Assembly: GCF_014138265.1 (NCBI RefSeq)
Contig: NZ_JACGXL010000007.1
Location: 1 to 64,000, forward strand
DNA: 64,000 nucleotides
Source: Dokdonella fugitiva
GTDB taxonomy: Bacteria; Pseudomonadota; Gammaproteobacteria; Xanthomonadales; Rhodanobacteraceae
Direction: 5' to 3'
The notes beneath the pieces are model-generated. The model was given only the letters and a program-made list of their open reading frames with translations. It did no database searches and was not told where the DNA came from. Below are positions 52,504 through 59,917 of the stretch, in pieces (position 1 is the stretch's first letter; the number at the start of each line of letters is the position of its first letter). The translations under genes and the position numbers were made by a program.

Positions 52504-53562
52504 GTGCGACAGGGCAGCACCACCACGACGACCACGGCCACGCCGAACTGGCTGCCGCAGTTCTGCAGCGGTCCGACGCTGTTCGCAGTGATGGTCGTCG
52601 CCGAACTCGTCGCGCTCGTGATCGTGCTCGTACCGGACGTGGCCGAACGCGGCTGGCTGCCGCGCCTGGGTGTGCTCAGCGTCTACGTGCAGTGGCTCGC
52701 GCTGCTCAACGCGGTCGTGCTCTGTTCGATGCGCGTGTTCCTGCAGCGGCTGCCCGAGCGCGCCGGCTTCGTCACCGCGTGGGCGATCGGCGTCGCGGTC
52801 ACGGCGCTCGGCAGCGCCGTCGTGCTGCGCCTCGACCAGGCGCTCGGCCTGCGCCTGACCGCGCCGGTCGGCGAGGGCGCGCGCTTCGTGTTCGTCAACG
52901 CGGCGATCTGCGCGCTGATCGCCGCCGCGCTGCTGCGCTACCTGTTCGTGCTCGAGCGCTGGCGCGAGCGCGTGCGCGCGGCGGCGAAGGCACAGGTCGA
53001 CGCGCTGCAGGCGCGCATCCGGCCGCATTTCCTCTTCAACAGCATGAACACGATCGCGAGCCTGATCCGTTCGCGGCCGGCCGACGCCGAACGCACGGTC
53101 GAGGACCTGTCCGAACTGTTCCGCGCCGCGCTCGGCGCCGACGACGGCCACGGCACGCTCGGCGACGAGCTCGATCTGGTCGGGCGCTACCTCGACATCG
53201 AGCGACTGCGCCTTGGCGATCGCCTGCGGGTCGAGATCGACGTCGACGCCGCGCCGCGCGCGTTCCGCCTGCCGCGCCTGCTGTTGCAGCCGCTCGTCGA
53301 GAACGCGATCTACCACGGCATCCAGCCGCGCGCGGAAGGCGGCACGCTGCACCTGCGTGGACGGCCGCTCGGCGCCGGCATCGAGATCGTACTGACCAAT
53401 CCGTTGCCGCCGCACGCGCCCGTGCGCGGCAACGGCGTCGCGCTCGCCAACATCCGTGCGCGCATCGAGTACCATTTCGGCGCGCGCGGCGAGCTCCGCG
53501 TGGAACCGGGACCCGACGTGTACACCGTGAGCGTGCGCCTGCCCGAGGCAGCTGTCCGATGA
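52504..53562 (+). CDS. algZ: LytS/AlgZ-family histidine kinase
   Basis: A 352-residue membrane kinase with four to five N-terminal membrane helices (about residues 20-150), then the His-kinase domain (RIRPHFLFNSMNTIASLIRS with the phospho-acceptor His and LLLQPLVENAIYHGI N-box) and an ATPase domain whose G-box is GNGVALANIRARIE. It belongs to the LytS/YehU group and precedes algR and hemC, as algZ (fimS) does in Pseudomonas. GTG start at 52504 after GAGGGGGATGCG. Its stop overlaps algR (ATGA). Confidence 0.9.
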   Translation: MRQGSTTTTTTATPNWLPQFCSGPTLFAVMVVAELVALVIVLVPDVAERGWLPRLGVLSVYVQWLALLNAVVLCSMRVFLQRLPERAGFVTAWAIGVAVTALGSAVVLRLDQALGLRLTAPVGEGARFVFVNAAICALIAAALLRYLFVLERWRERVRAAAKAQVDALQARIRPHFLFNSMNTIASLIRSRPADAERTVEDLSELFRAALGADDGHGTLGDELDLVGRYLDIERLRLGDRLRVEIDVDAAPRAFRLPRLLLQPLVENAIYHGIQPRAEGGTLHLRGRPLGAGIEIVLTNPLPPHAPVRGNGVALANIRARIEYHFGARGELRVEPGPDVYTVSVRLPEAAVR

Positions 53563-54293
53563 GAGCGCTGGTCGTCGACGACGAGCCGCTGGCGCGCGAG
53601 CGCATGCGCGCGCTGCTCGCCGAGATCGGCGACGTCGAGGTCGTCGGCGAGGCCGGCAACGGTCGCGACGCGCTCGACGCGGTCGCGCGGCTCGCGCCGG
53701 ACGTGCTGCTGCTCGACATCCGCATGCCGGTCATGGACGGCATCGAGGCGGCGCGCCACCTCGGCGCGCTCGAAGCGCCGCCTGCGCTGATCTTCTGCAC
53801 CGCCTACGGTGACCACGCACTCGCCGCGTTCGACGCGAACGCGGTCGACTACCTGCTCAAGCCCGTGCGCGCCGATCGCCTGCAGGCGGCGCTCGCGAAG
53901 GCGCGACGCTGGAGCGGCGAGGAAGCGAACAGGGTCGAACACGCGCTCGGCGCCGACCGCACGCGTACGCACCTGTGCGCGCGCGTGCGCGGCAGCCTCG
54001 TGCTCGTGCCGGTCGCCGAGGTCGCCTACCTGCTCGCCGAAGACAAGTACGTCGTCGTGCACCACGCACGCGGCGAGGTGCTCATCGAGGAACCACTGAA
54101 GGCGCTCGAGGAGGAGTTCGAGGAGCGCTTCGTGCGCATCCACCGCAACTGCCTCGTCGCGCGCGCGAAACTGACCGGCCTCACGCGCACGCCGGACGGG
54201 CGCCTGTTCGCCAACGTCGAAGGCGTGACCGCGTCGCTCGAGGTGAGTCGCCGCAACCTGCCCGCGCTGCGCAAGCTGATCCGTACCCTATGA
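53559..54293 (+). CDS. algR: LytTR-family response regulator
   Basis: A 244-residue regulator: receiver domain with DDEP (7-10) and phospho-acceptor Asp in [12 protein letters not shown], Thr/Lys in CTAYGD and YLLKPV; LytTR DNA-binding domain at the C-terminus (about 140-240; [32 protein letters not shown]). In Pseudomonas AlgR regulates alginate, twitching and virulence; here the target is inferred only from homology and the position next to algZ. Overlaps both neighbours by 4 bp. Confidence 0.92.
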   Translation: MRALVVDDEPLARERMRALLAEIGDVEVVGEAGNGRDALDAVARLAPDVLLLDIRMPVMDGIEAARHLGALEAPPALIFCTAYGDHALAAFDANAVDYLLKPVRADRLQAALAKARRWSGEEANRVEHALGADRTRTHLCARVRGSLVLVPVAEVAYLLAEDKYVVVHHARGEVLIEEPLKALEEEFEERFVRIHRNCLVARAKLTGLTRTPDGRLFANVEGVTASLEVSRRNLPALRKLIRTL

Positions 54294-55207
54294 AGAAGAC
54301 CCTGCGCATCGCCACCCGCCAGAGCGCGCTCGCCCTGTGGCAGGCCGAACACGTCGCCGCGCGCCTGCGCGCGCTGCATGCGGACCTCGCGGTCGAGCTC
54401 GTGCCGATGACCACGCGCGGCGACGAGATCATCGACCGGCCGCTTGCCGCGATCGGCGGCAAGGGCCTGTTCCTCAAGGAGCTGGAAGTCGCGATGCTCG
54501 AGCGGCGCGCCGACATCGCGGTGCACTCGTTCAAGGACGTGCCGATGGAACTCGAGCCCGGCTTCGCGATCGGCGCCGTGCTCGAGCGCGCCGATGCGGC
54601 CGACGCCTACATCAGCAACCGCTGGCCGCGCCTCGCGCAGCTGCCGCGCGGCGCGCGCGTCGGCAGCTCGTCGCTTCGCCGGCAGTCGCAGCTGCGCGCG
54701 CTGCGGCCCGACCTCGAGCTCGCCGACCTGCGCGGCAACGTCAACACGCGCCTCGCCAAGCTCGACGCGGGCGACTACGACGCGATCATCCTCGCCTGCG
54801 CGGGCGTCGAGCGGCTCGGCCTCGGTACGCGCATCGCCGAGCGGCTCGCCGCACCGGCCTGGCTGCCCGCGGTCGCGCAAGGTGCGATCGCGATCGAGTG
54901 CCGCGCCGGCGACGCCGACGTGCTCGATCTCGTGCGCGGCCTCGACGACGCCGACACGCATCGTTGCGTCGCCGCCGAGCGCGCGATGAACCTCGACCTG
55001 CACGGCAGCTGCAACGTGCCGATCGCCGGCTACTGCGTCGAAACGGAAACCGGCCTCGCGCTGTGGGGGCTCGTCGGCGACGCCGCCAGCGGCCGCGTCA
55101 TCCGCGCCGAAGCGCGAGGTCCGCGCGATGCACCGGAAGCGCTCGGCCGCGAGGTCGCCGCATTGCTGCGCGAGCGCGGCGCGGACGAGATCCTCGGGGC
55201 GGCGTGA
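54290..55207 (+). CDS. hemC: Porphobilinogen deaminase (hydroxymethylbilane synthase)
   Basis: A 305-residue enzyme of heme synthesis, linking four porphobilinogens. [58 protein letters not shown] and [14 protein letters not shown] are conserved, and Cys in [13 protein letters not shown] holds the dipyrromethane cofactor. ATG overlaps the algR stop. This algR-hemC adjacency is also found in Pseudomonas. Confidence 0.96.
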   Translation: MKKTLRIATRQSALALWQAEHVAARLRALHADLAVELVPMTTRGDEIIDRPLAAIGGKGLFLKELEVAMLERRADIAVHSFKDVPMELEPGFAIGAVLERADAADAYISNRWPRLAQLPRGARVGSSSLRRQSQLRALRPDLELADLRGNVNTRLAKLDAGDYDAIILACAGVERLGLGTRIAERLAAPAWLPAVAQGAIAIECRAGDADVLDLVRGLDDADTHRCVAAERAMNLDLHGSCNVPIAGYCVETETGLALWGLVGDAASGRVIRAEARGPRDAPEALGREVAALLRERGADEILGAA

Positions 55208-55257
55208 ACGGCGGCAAGCGGAAAGCGGAAAGATTGAAACACAAAGGACACGAAGGA

Positions 55258-55441
55258 CACGAAGGACACGAAGGAAAAGCAGAATCAAGGTAAAAGCTTG
55301 AAACACGGCGCACACGGAGCACACGGAGGAAAAGCTTTCATAATGAAAAGCTCTTCTCGTCTTTGACTTTCTCCGTGTGCTCCGTGTGCGCCGTGTTTCA
55401 AGCTCTTCCTCTCCTTTCGCTTTTCCTTCGTGTCCTTCGTG
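55258..55441. repeat. Nested long inverted repeat, copy 2
   Basis: Inner arms of 34 bp (55295-55328 and 55371-55404) are perfectly complementary and consist of CACGGCGCACACGGAGCACACGGAG-type units. Outer arms of 23 bp (55258-55280 and 55419-55441), also perfect, carry CACGAAGGACACGAAGGAAA. On the left an extra CACGAAGGA unit extends to about 55240. An imperfect AGCTTTCAT/ATGAAAAGCT hairpin lies at the centre. It sits between hemC and the DUF481 gene. Confidence 0.9.
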
Positions 55442-55500
55442 TTTCAGGCTTTGGCTTTTCGAGGCCCGGCGCCGCGTGCGGCGGCGCCGGTGAGAGACGA

Positions 55501-56313
55501 TCAACCGCCGCCGAAGTTGTAGACGAGGTTGGTCGTGATCAGCTGGTCGGTCTTCTTGATGCCGGGCGCGACGTCGGAGTTGTGGCGCACCTGGTAGCCG
55601 GCCTTGAGCGCGAACGACTTGTTGATCGCGACCTGCAGGCCCGCGTCGTTCTGCAGGAACGTGTTGTCGCTGCCGGCTTCGACGAGCAGCGTGTCGATGA
55701 ACGACGTCGTCTCGGTGAACGCGTGCTTGTAGGCGACGAGGCCGCGGCCGACGACTTCACCTTCGGAGTCGAACGAGTGGCGCACCGGCGCCGGCGGATC
55801 GCCCGCCGTTTCCGGGCCGAGCACGTCGACCGGCTTGTAGCGCTTGTAGCCGGGGCCGATCTCGACCGACAGCTCGTCGCTGGCGTTCTTGAGCACGGTG
55901 TAGCCGTAGCCGAGCGACACGACCGCCTGGTATTCGAACGGCGAGAAATCGTCGTTCTCGTAACGCAGCGCGCCGACGAGGTAGCTGCGCTCGTCGAACT
56001 TGTAGCCGACCGACGCGCCCGCTTCGTAGCGGTTCGCGGTCGTCTCGTAGTTCTTCACGTTCTGGATCTGGCCGTCGGCGCCGACCGTCGCGACGGTGAT
56101 TTCACCCTTGCTGCGCAGCGCGGTCAGGTAGAAGTTGTCCTTCCACTGGTCGTCTTCCTTCTTGAACGTGAGCTTCGCGTTGAGGTTCTCCGACTTCGCG
56201 TTGCCGCGCGCGGCGGCGAAGCCGAGCTCGCCCGCACCCGACCAGCCGTCGTCGGCGAATGCGCAGGCCGGCAGCGCCGCGAGCACGGCGGCGGTCAGCA
56301 GGATCTTCTTCAT
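55501..56313 (-). CDS. DUF481 outer-membrane beta-barrel protein
   Basis: A 270-residue protein with a signal peptide (MKKILLTAAVLAALPACAFA) and a body of alternating hydrophobic/polar strands ending with a Phe-containing NLVYNFGGG, typical of an outer-membrane barrel. DUF481 (YdiY-like) pattern: GAGELGFAAARGNAKSENLN at the start, YEAGASVGYKFDERSY and GYQVRHNSDVAPGIKKTDQL later. Acid-inducible in E. coli; function unknown. RBS AGAGAGGAACACG. Confidence 0.88.
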   Translation of the reverse strand: MKKILLTAAVLAALPACAFADDGWSGAGELGFAAARGNAKSENLNAKLTFKKEDDQWKDNFYLTALRSKGEITVATVGADGQIQNVKNYETTANRYEAGASVGYKFDERSYLVGALRYENDDFSPFEYQAVVSLGYGYTVLKNASDELSVEIGPGYKRYKPVDVLGPETAGDPPAPVRHSFDSEGEVVGRGLVAYKHAFTETTSFIDTLLVEAGSDNTFLQNDAGLQVAINKSFALKAGYQVRHNSDVAPGIKKTDQLITTNLVYNFGGG

Positions 56314-56340
56314 ACGTGTTCCTCTCTCCTCGGGGACATG

Positions 56341-56361
56341 AAAAAGGCCGCATCAGCGGCC
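56341..56361 (-). terminator. Intrinsic terminator of the soe operon
   Basis: On the reverse strand GGCCGC-TGAT-GCGGCC is followed by TTTTT, a textbook stem plus T-run. It lies 86 bp beyond the soeC stop and 28 bp before the DUF481 start. It marks the end of the soeA-transporter-soeB-soeC transcript. Confidence 0.8.
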
Positions 56362-56446
56362 CCGGGGAGCGGATGGTAGGCAGATGCATTGAATCGGGCG
56401 TGAACGTTGGTGACCCTGCGGTCAACTTTGGTGTCGACGCGGCCGC

Positions 56447-57385
56447 TCAGCGCTGGTAATAGGCGGTCACCGCGTGCTTCGCCTCGGCGAAGAAGAGCCA
56501 GCGCTCGACGAACAGGCCGGCGAGGCCGCTCGCGAGCGCGCACGCGGCGCACGCGATGCGCAGCGACGGCAGCATGAGCGCGAGCAGAGCGAGGGCGACG
56601 GGCGCCGCGAAACCGAGGCCGAGGGTGATCCCGCGCAACCTTCGCGCGTGCTTGCGCGCGAGCACGAAGCCCATTTCGTGCAACAGGTAGTTCTCTTCGG
56701 TGTGCGGTTGCTCGAACGAGCGCACGTCGCCGAATCGCGCGAGCCCGGTCGCATGGTTTGCGTCGATGGGCGGCTGACGATCGATCGCATGCCAGTAGCG
56801 CACCTTGAGCAGCGCCGACGCGACGGCGACGCCGGCGACCGCGGTCTCGAGGGAGCGTCCACCGGGAGACGCGTCGACCATCGGCCAGAGGCAGAGCAGG
56901 CCACCGTACAGGCCGAACAACGCGTAGCCCGGGACCACCAGGGGCTGGCTCCATGCGCGGATCGTCGCGAGGCTCGCGTAGATGTGCGCGGTGCAATACA
57001 CCGTCGCGAATGCTCCCGCGATGAGCGCAGGTGCGGCGACGCGTGCGGCGGCCGCGGGCGCCGCCCCGGACGCGGCGCCGGTCAGCAGCATCGCCGGCAC
57101 GAAGGTCGCGATTGCAGCGACGCCTTCGCGCGACAGCCACGAGCTGCGCCATTGCGACAGCGCGCGCCACGCGCGCGCAGGCTTGCCGAGATGGCCGAGC
57201 GAGCTCAGCAGGCCGACGCCGACGAGCACCAAGCCGAGCAGCAGGGCGGTGACGACGAAGGACGGCCAGGGCGGCCCGTCCCCTCCCATGCGCGAGAGCG
57301 TGAGTACGATGCCGAGCAGGAACCACAGCCCGTAGCCGGTGCCGGACAAGACCGTGAACGCGATGATCGAGAAGGTCGGTCGCAT
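56447..57385 (-). CDS. soeC: DmsC-like membrane anchor subunit, probable SoeC
   Basis: A 312-residue protein with eight or so membrane helices (PTFSIIAFTVLSGTGYGLWF, FVVTALLLGLVLVGVGLLSS, PLVVPGYALFGLYGGLLCLW and others), matching the DmsC/NrfD-like anchor that passes electrons to quinone. The central KVRYWHAIDRQPP and EENYLLHEMGFVLARKHARR segments are typical of SoeC-like subunits. ATG at 57385, 10 bp after soeB. Operon and subunit pattern support the assignment. Confidence 0.75.
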   Translation of the reverse strand: MRPTFSIIAFTVLSGTGYGLWFLLGIVLTLSRMGGDGPPWPSFVVTALLLGLVLVGVGLLSSLGHLGKPARAWRALSQWRSSWLSREGVAAIATFVPAMLLTGAASGAAPAAAARVAAPALIAGAFATVYCTAHIYASLATIRAWSQPLVVPGYALFGLYGGLLCLWPMVDASPGGRSLETAVAGVAVASALLKVRYWHAIDRQPPIDANHATGLARFGDVRSFEQPHTEENYLLHEMGFVLARKHARRLRGITLGLGFAAPVALALLALMLPSLRIACAACALASGLAGLFVERWLFFAEAKHAVTAYYQR

Positions 57386-57395
57386 CGTCGTCGTC

Positions 57396-58154
57396 TCAGC
57401 GCGACAGCACGCGGTCGAGCCAGCGCAGCACGCCGGGCAGTTGCGCGGTGTCGAGCGACTCCGTCGGCGCGGCCTTCGTCTTCGCGTCTGCGCAGCCGTC
57501 GCGACGCGGTCGCGGCGGCAGGTAGCGGTTGACCGGCTTGTAGTCGTACTCGGGCATGAGCGCATAACCCTCGCGCTCGGCGACGAGCTTCGACACCGGC
57601 GAGTTCGCGTCGCCGAGGTCTCCGAAATGGCGGGCGCGCGTCGGGCAGGCCATCACGCAGGCGGGCTGGCGGTCGGCTTCGTCGAGCGTCTCGTTGTAGA
57701 TGCGGTCGACGCAGAGCGTGCACTTCTGCATCGTGCCGCGCTCCATGTTGAACTCGCGCGCACCGTACGGGCATGCCCACGCGCACAGCTGGCAGCCGAT
57801 GCACTTGTCGGCGTCGACGAGCACGATGCCGTCCTCGGCGCGCTTGTAGCTTGCGCCGGTCGGGCACACGGTCACGCATGCGGGCGTTTCGCAATGCAGG
57901 CAGGACCGCGGGAAATGCACGGTGAGCTCGCGCGTGCCTCGCCCGGTCGCTTGTTCGACCGCGTAGCTGTGCACGCGGTTGAACCAGACACCGTTCGGCT
58001 GTGCACCGTACGGGTCCGCGTCCGGCAGCGGGCCGAATTCGCCGCCGTCGTTCCATTCCTTGCACGCGACCGCGCACGCGTGGCAGCCGACGCAGGTGTC
58101 GAGGTCGATGACGAGGCCGAGCTTCTTCGCGGTCGGCGGCGGCAGGGTGGTCAT
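57396..58154 (-). CDS. soeB: Four-cluster iron-sulfur subunit, probable SoeB
   Basis: A 252-residue ferredoxin-like protein with four Cys clusters: CVGCHACAVAC (from residue 21), CLHCETPACVTVC, CIGCQLCAWAC and CTLC..CVMAC. No Tat signal, so it stays in the cytoplasm together with SoeA. It shuttles electrons from the molybdenum subunit to the membrane anchor. Its ATG overlaps the transporter stop by 4 bp (ATGA). Assignment to Soe rather than another DMSO-reductase-family complex rests on the operon. Confidence 0.78.
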   Translation of the reverse strand: MTTLPPPTAKKLGLVIDLDTCVGCHACAVACKEWNDGGEFGPLPDADPYGAQPNGVWFNRVHSYAVEQATGRGTRELTVHFPRSCLHCETPACVTVCPTGASYKRAEDGIVLVDADKCIGCQLCAWACPYGAREFNMERGTMQKCTLCVDRIYNETLDEADRQPACVMACPTRARHFGDLGDANSPVSKLVAEREGYALMPEYDYKPVNRYLPPRPRRDGCADAKTKAAPTESLDTAQLPGVLRWLDRVLSR

Positions 58155-59917
58155 GGTTGCAGCGGCCAGAATATCGGAATGAGGAACATCGACAACGCGC
58201 AGAACATCGCGATCAGCGGGATGCCGACCTTCATGAAGTCGGTGAAGCGGTAACCGCCCGCATAGTAGACCATCGTGTTGGTCGGATAGCCGACCGGCGT
58301 CGCGAACGAGGTCGCCGCAGCGAACGCGACCGCGACGATGAACGGTCGCGCGTCGGCGTGCACCGCGTGCGCGACCGACACCGCGATGCCGACCATGAGC
58401 ACGACCGACGGGTTGTGGCCCATGAGCTCGGTCAGCAGTGCGGTCAGCAGGTACACCATGAGCAGCGCGCCGAGCGGGCCGTGCGAGCCGATCAGCTGCA
58501 TGCCGCCGTCGACGAGCGCCTTCGACAGGCCGCTGCTCTCTATCGCGGTGCCGAGCGGCAGGATCGCCGCGAGCAGCACGATGATCTTCCAGTCGATGCC
58601 GGCATAGAGGTCGCGCGTGCCGTAGCAGCCGGCGATCGCCATCGCCACCGCGCCGGCGATCGCGGCGACCGGGATCGGCAGCGCGTGCAGTCCCGACAGC
58701 GCGACCACCGCAGCCATGATCGCGATCGCGGCGATCGCACGGCGCGGCGTGCGGCGCACGTCGTCGCGCTCGCTGAGCACCACGAAGCGCTCGTCGTTGC
58801 GCACCGCGGCGACCGATTTCTCGTCGACGAGCAGGAGCAGCACGTCGCCGCCGGCGAGGCGCACGTCCCTGAGCGCGTCGCGCAGCACTTCGCCGCGGCG
58901 GCGGATCGCCAACGCGATCGCGTCGTACTCGCGCGAGACGTCGACGTCGCCGAGCGAGTGGTACTCGATCGCGCTGTCCGGCTTGACCATCGCCTCGACC
59001 AGCACGCGCGTGCGGCCGTGCTCGGGTCCGTAGCGGTCCTCCGGGTCGATGTCGAGCTGGGCGCGCGTGCGCAGATCCTCGATCTTCTCCCAGTCGCCGC
59101 GCACAAGCAGCACGTCCCCCGCGGCGAGGCGCTGCTCGCGCGGCGACCACAGGTGCTGCTCGCCGCGCAGCAGCTCGAGCGGGTAGACGCCATAGCCCTC
59201 GCCGAGCTTCGCCGCGGCGATCGTCTGACCTACCAGTGGCGAGCCCTCGCGCACGCGCAGCTCGGTCACGTACTTGCCGAGTTCGGTGTCGGCCGTGCCC
59301 TCGGCCGGGATGTGCCGTGGCAGCAGCCAACGGCCGACCAGCATGAGGTAGGCGATGCCGACCAGCGCGAGCAGCGCGCCCATGCGCGTGAACTCGAACA
59401 CGCCGAAGGCCGGCAGCCCGTGCTTCTGCGCGAGGCTGTCGGCGAGCAGGTTCGACGAGGTGCCGATCAACGTGCACACGCCGCCCATCTGCGCCGCGTA
59501 CGCCATCGGCAGCAGCACGCGACCGGGCGGCGTCTTCGTGCGCGCGCACACGCGCAGCGCGAGCGGCAGGAACGTCGCGACGAGCGCGATGTTCTTCACG
59601 AACGCACCCATCGGCGCGATCGCGAGCATGAGAGCGAGCGTGAGCAGCCACGGCCGGCGTACGCGCGCGAGCAGGCGGCCGAGCGGCTCGAGCGCGCCCG
59701 AGCGCTCGATGCCGAGGCTGAGCGCGAACATCGCCGCGACGGTCATGGTCGCCTCGTTGCTGAAGCCCGCGAGCGCCTCTTCGGTCGAGACGAGGCCGAG
59801 CACGACGAGCAGCACGAGCACGATCAGCGCGACGAGGTCGATGCGCACCTTCTCGCTCGCGAACAGCGCGATCGCGCCGAGCACGATCGCGAGCGTGGTC
59901 CACGCGGCGCCGCTCAT
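58151..59917 (-). CDS. SLC13/DASS-family anion transporter with two TrkA-C domains
   Basis: A 588-residue membrane protein. Two transporter halves (residues about 1-190 and 405-588; FVKNIALVATFLPLALRVCA, YAAQMGGVCTLIGTSSNLLA, ELMGHNPSVVLMVGIAVSVA and TSFATPVGYPTNTMVYYAGG) enclose a cytoplasmic region with two RCK-C/TrkA-C domains (about 215-300 and 310-395). SLC13 members carry sulfate or di/tricarboxylates. Lying between soeA and soeB with 4-bp overlaps at both ends, it may export sulfate or import sulfite (inference). Confidence 0.85.
   Translation of the reverse strand: MSGAAWTTLAIVLGAIALFASEKVRIDLVALIVLVLLVVLGLVSTEEALAGFSNEATMTVAAMFALSLGIERSGALEPLGRLLARVRRPWLLTLALMLAIAPMGAFVKNIALVATFLPLALRVCARTKTPPGRVLLPMAYAAQMGGVCTLIGTSSNLLADSLAQKHGLPAFGVFEFTRMGALLALVGIAYLMLVGRWLLPRHIPAEGTADTELGKYVTELRVREGSPLVGQTIAAAKLGEGYGVYPLELLRGEQHLWSPREQRLAAGDVLLVRGDWEKIEDLRTRAQLDIDPEDRYGPEHGRTRVLVEAMVKPDSAIEYHSLGDVDVSREYDAIALAIRRRGEVLRDALRDVRLAGGDVLLLLVDEKSVAAVRNDERFVVLSERDDVRRTPRRAIAAIAIMAAVVALSGLHALPIPVAAIAGAVAMAIAGCYGTRDLYAGIDWKIIVLLAAILPLGTAIESSGLSKALVDGGMQLIGSHGPLGALLMVYLLTALLTELMGHNPSVVLMVGIAVSVAHAVHADARPFIVAVAFAAATSFATPVGYPTNTMVYYAGGYRFTDFMKVGIPLIAMFCALSMFLIPIFWPLQP

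Noticed and set aside
49800-55441. The two long inverted repeats as ends of one mobile element
   Set aside because: Each copy is a self-contained palindrome, and the genes between them (esterase, algZ-algR-hemC) are core-like with no transposase or target duplication.
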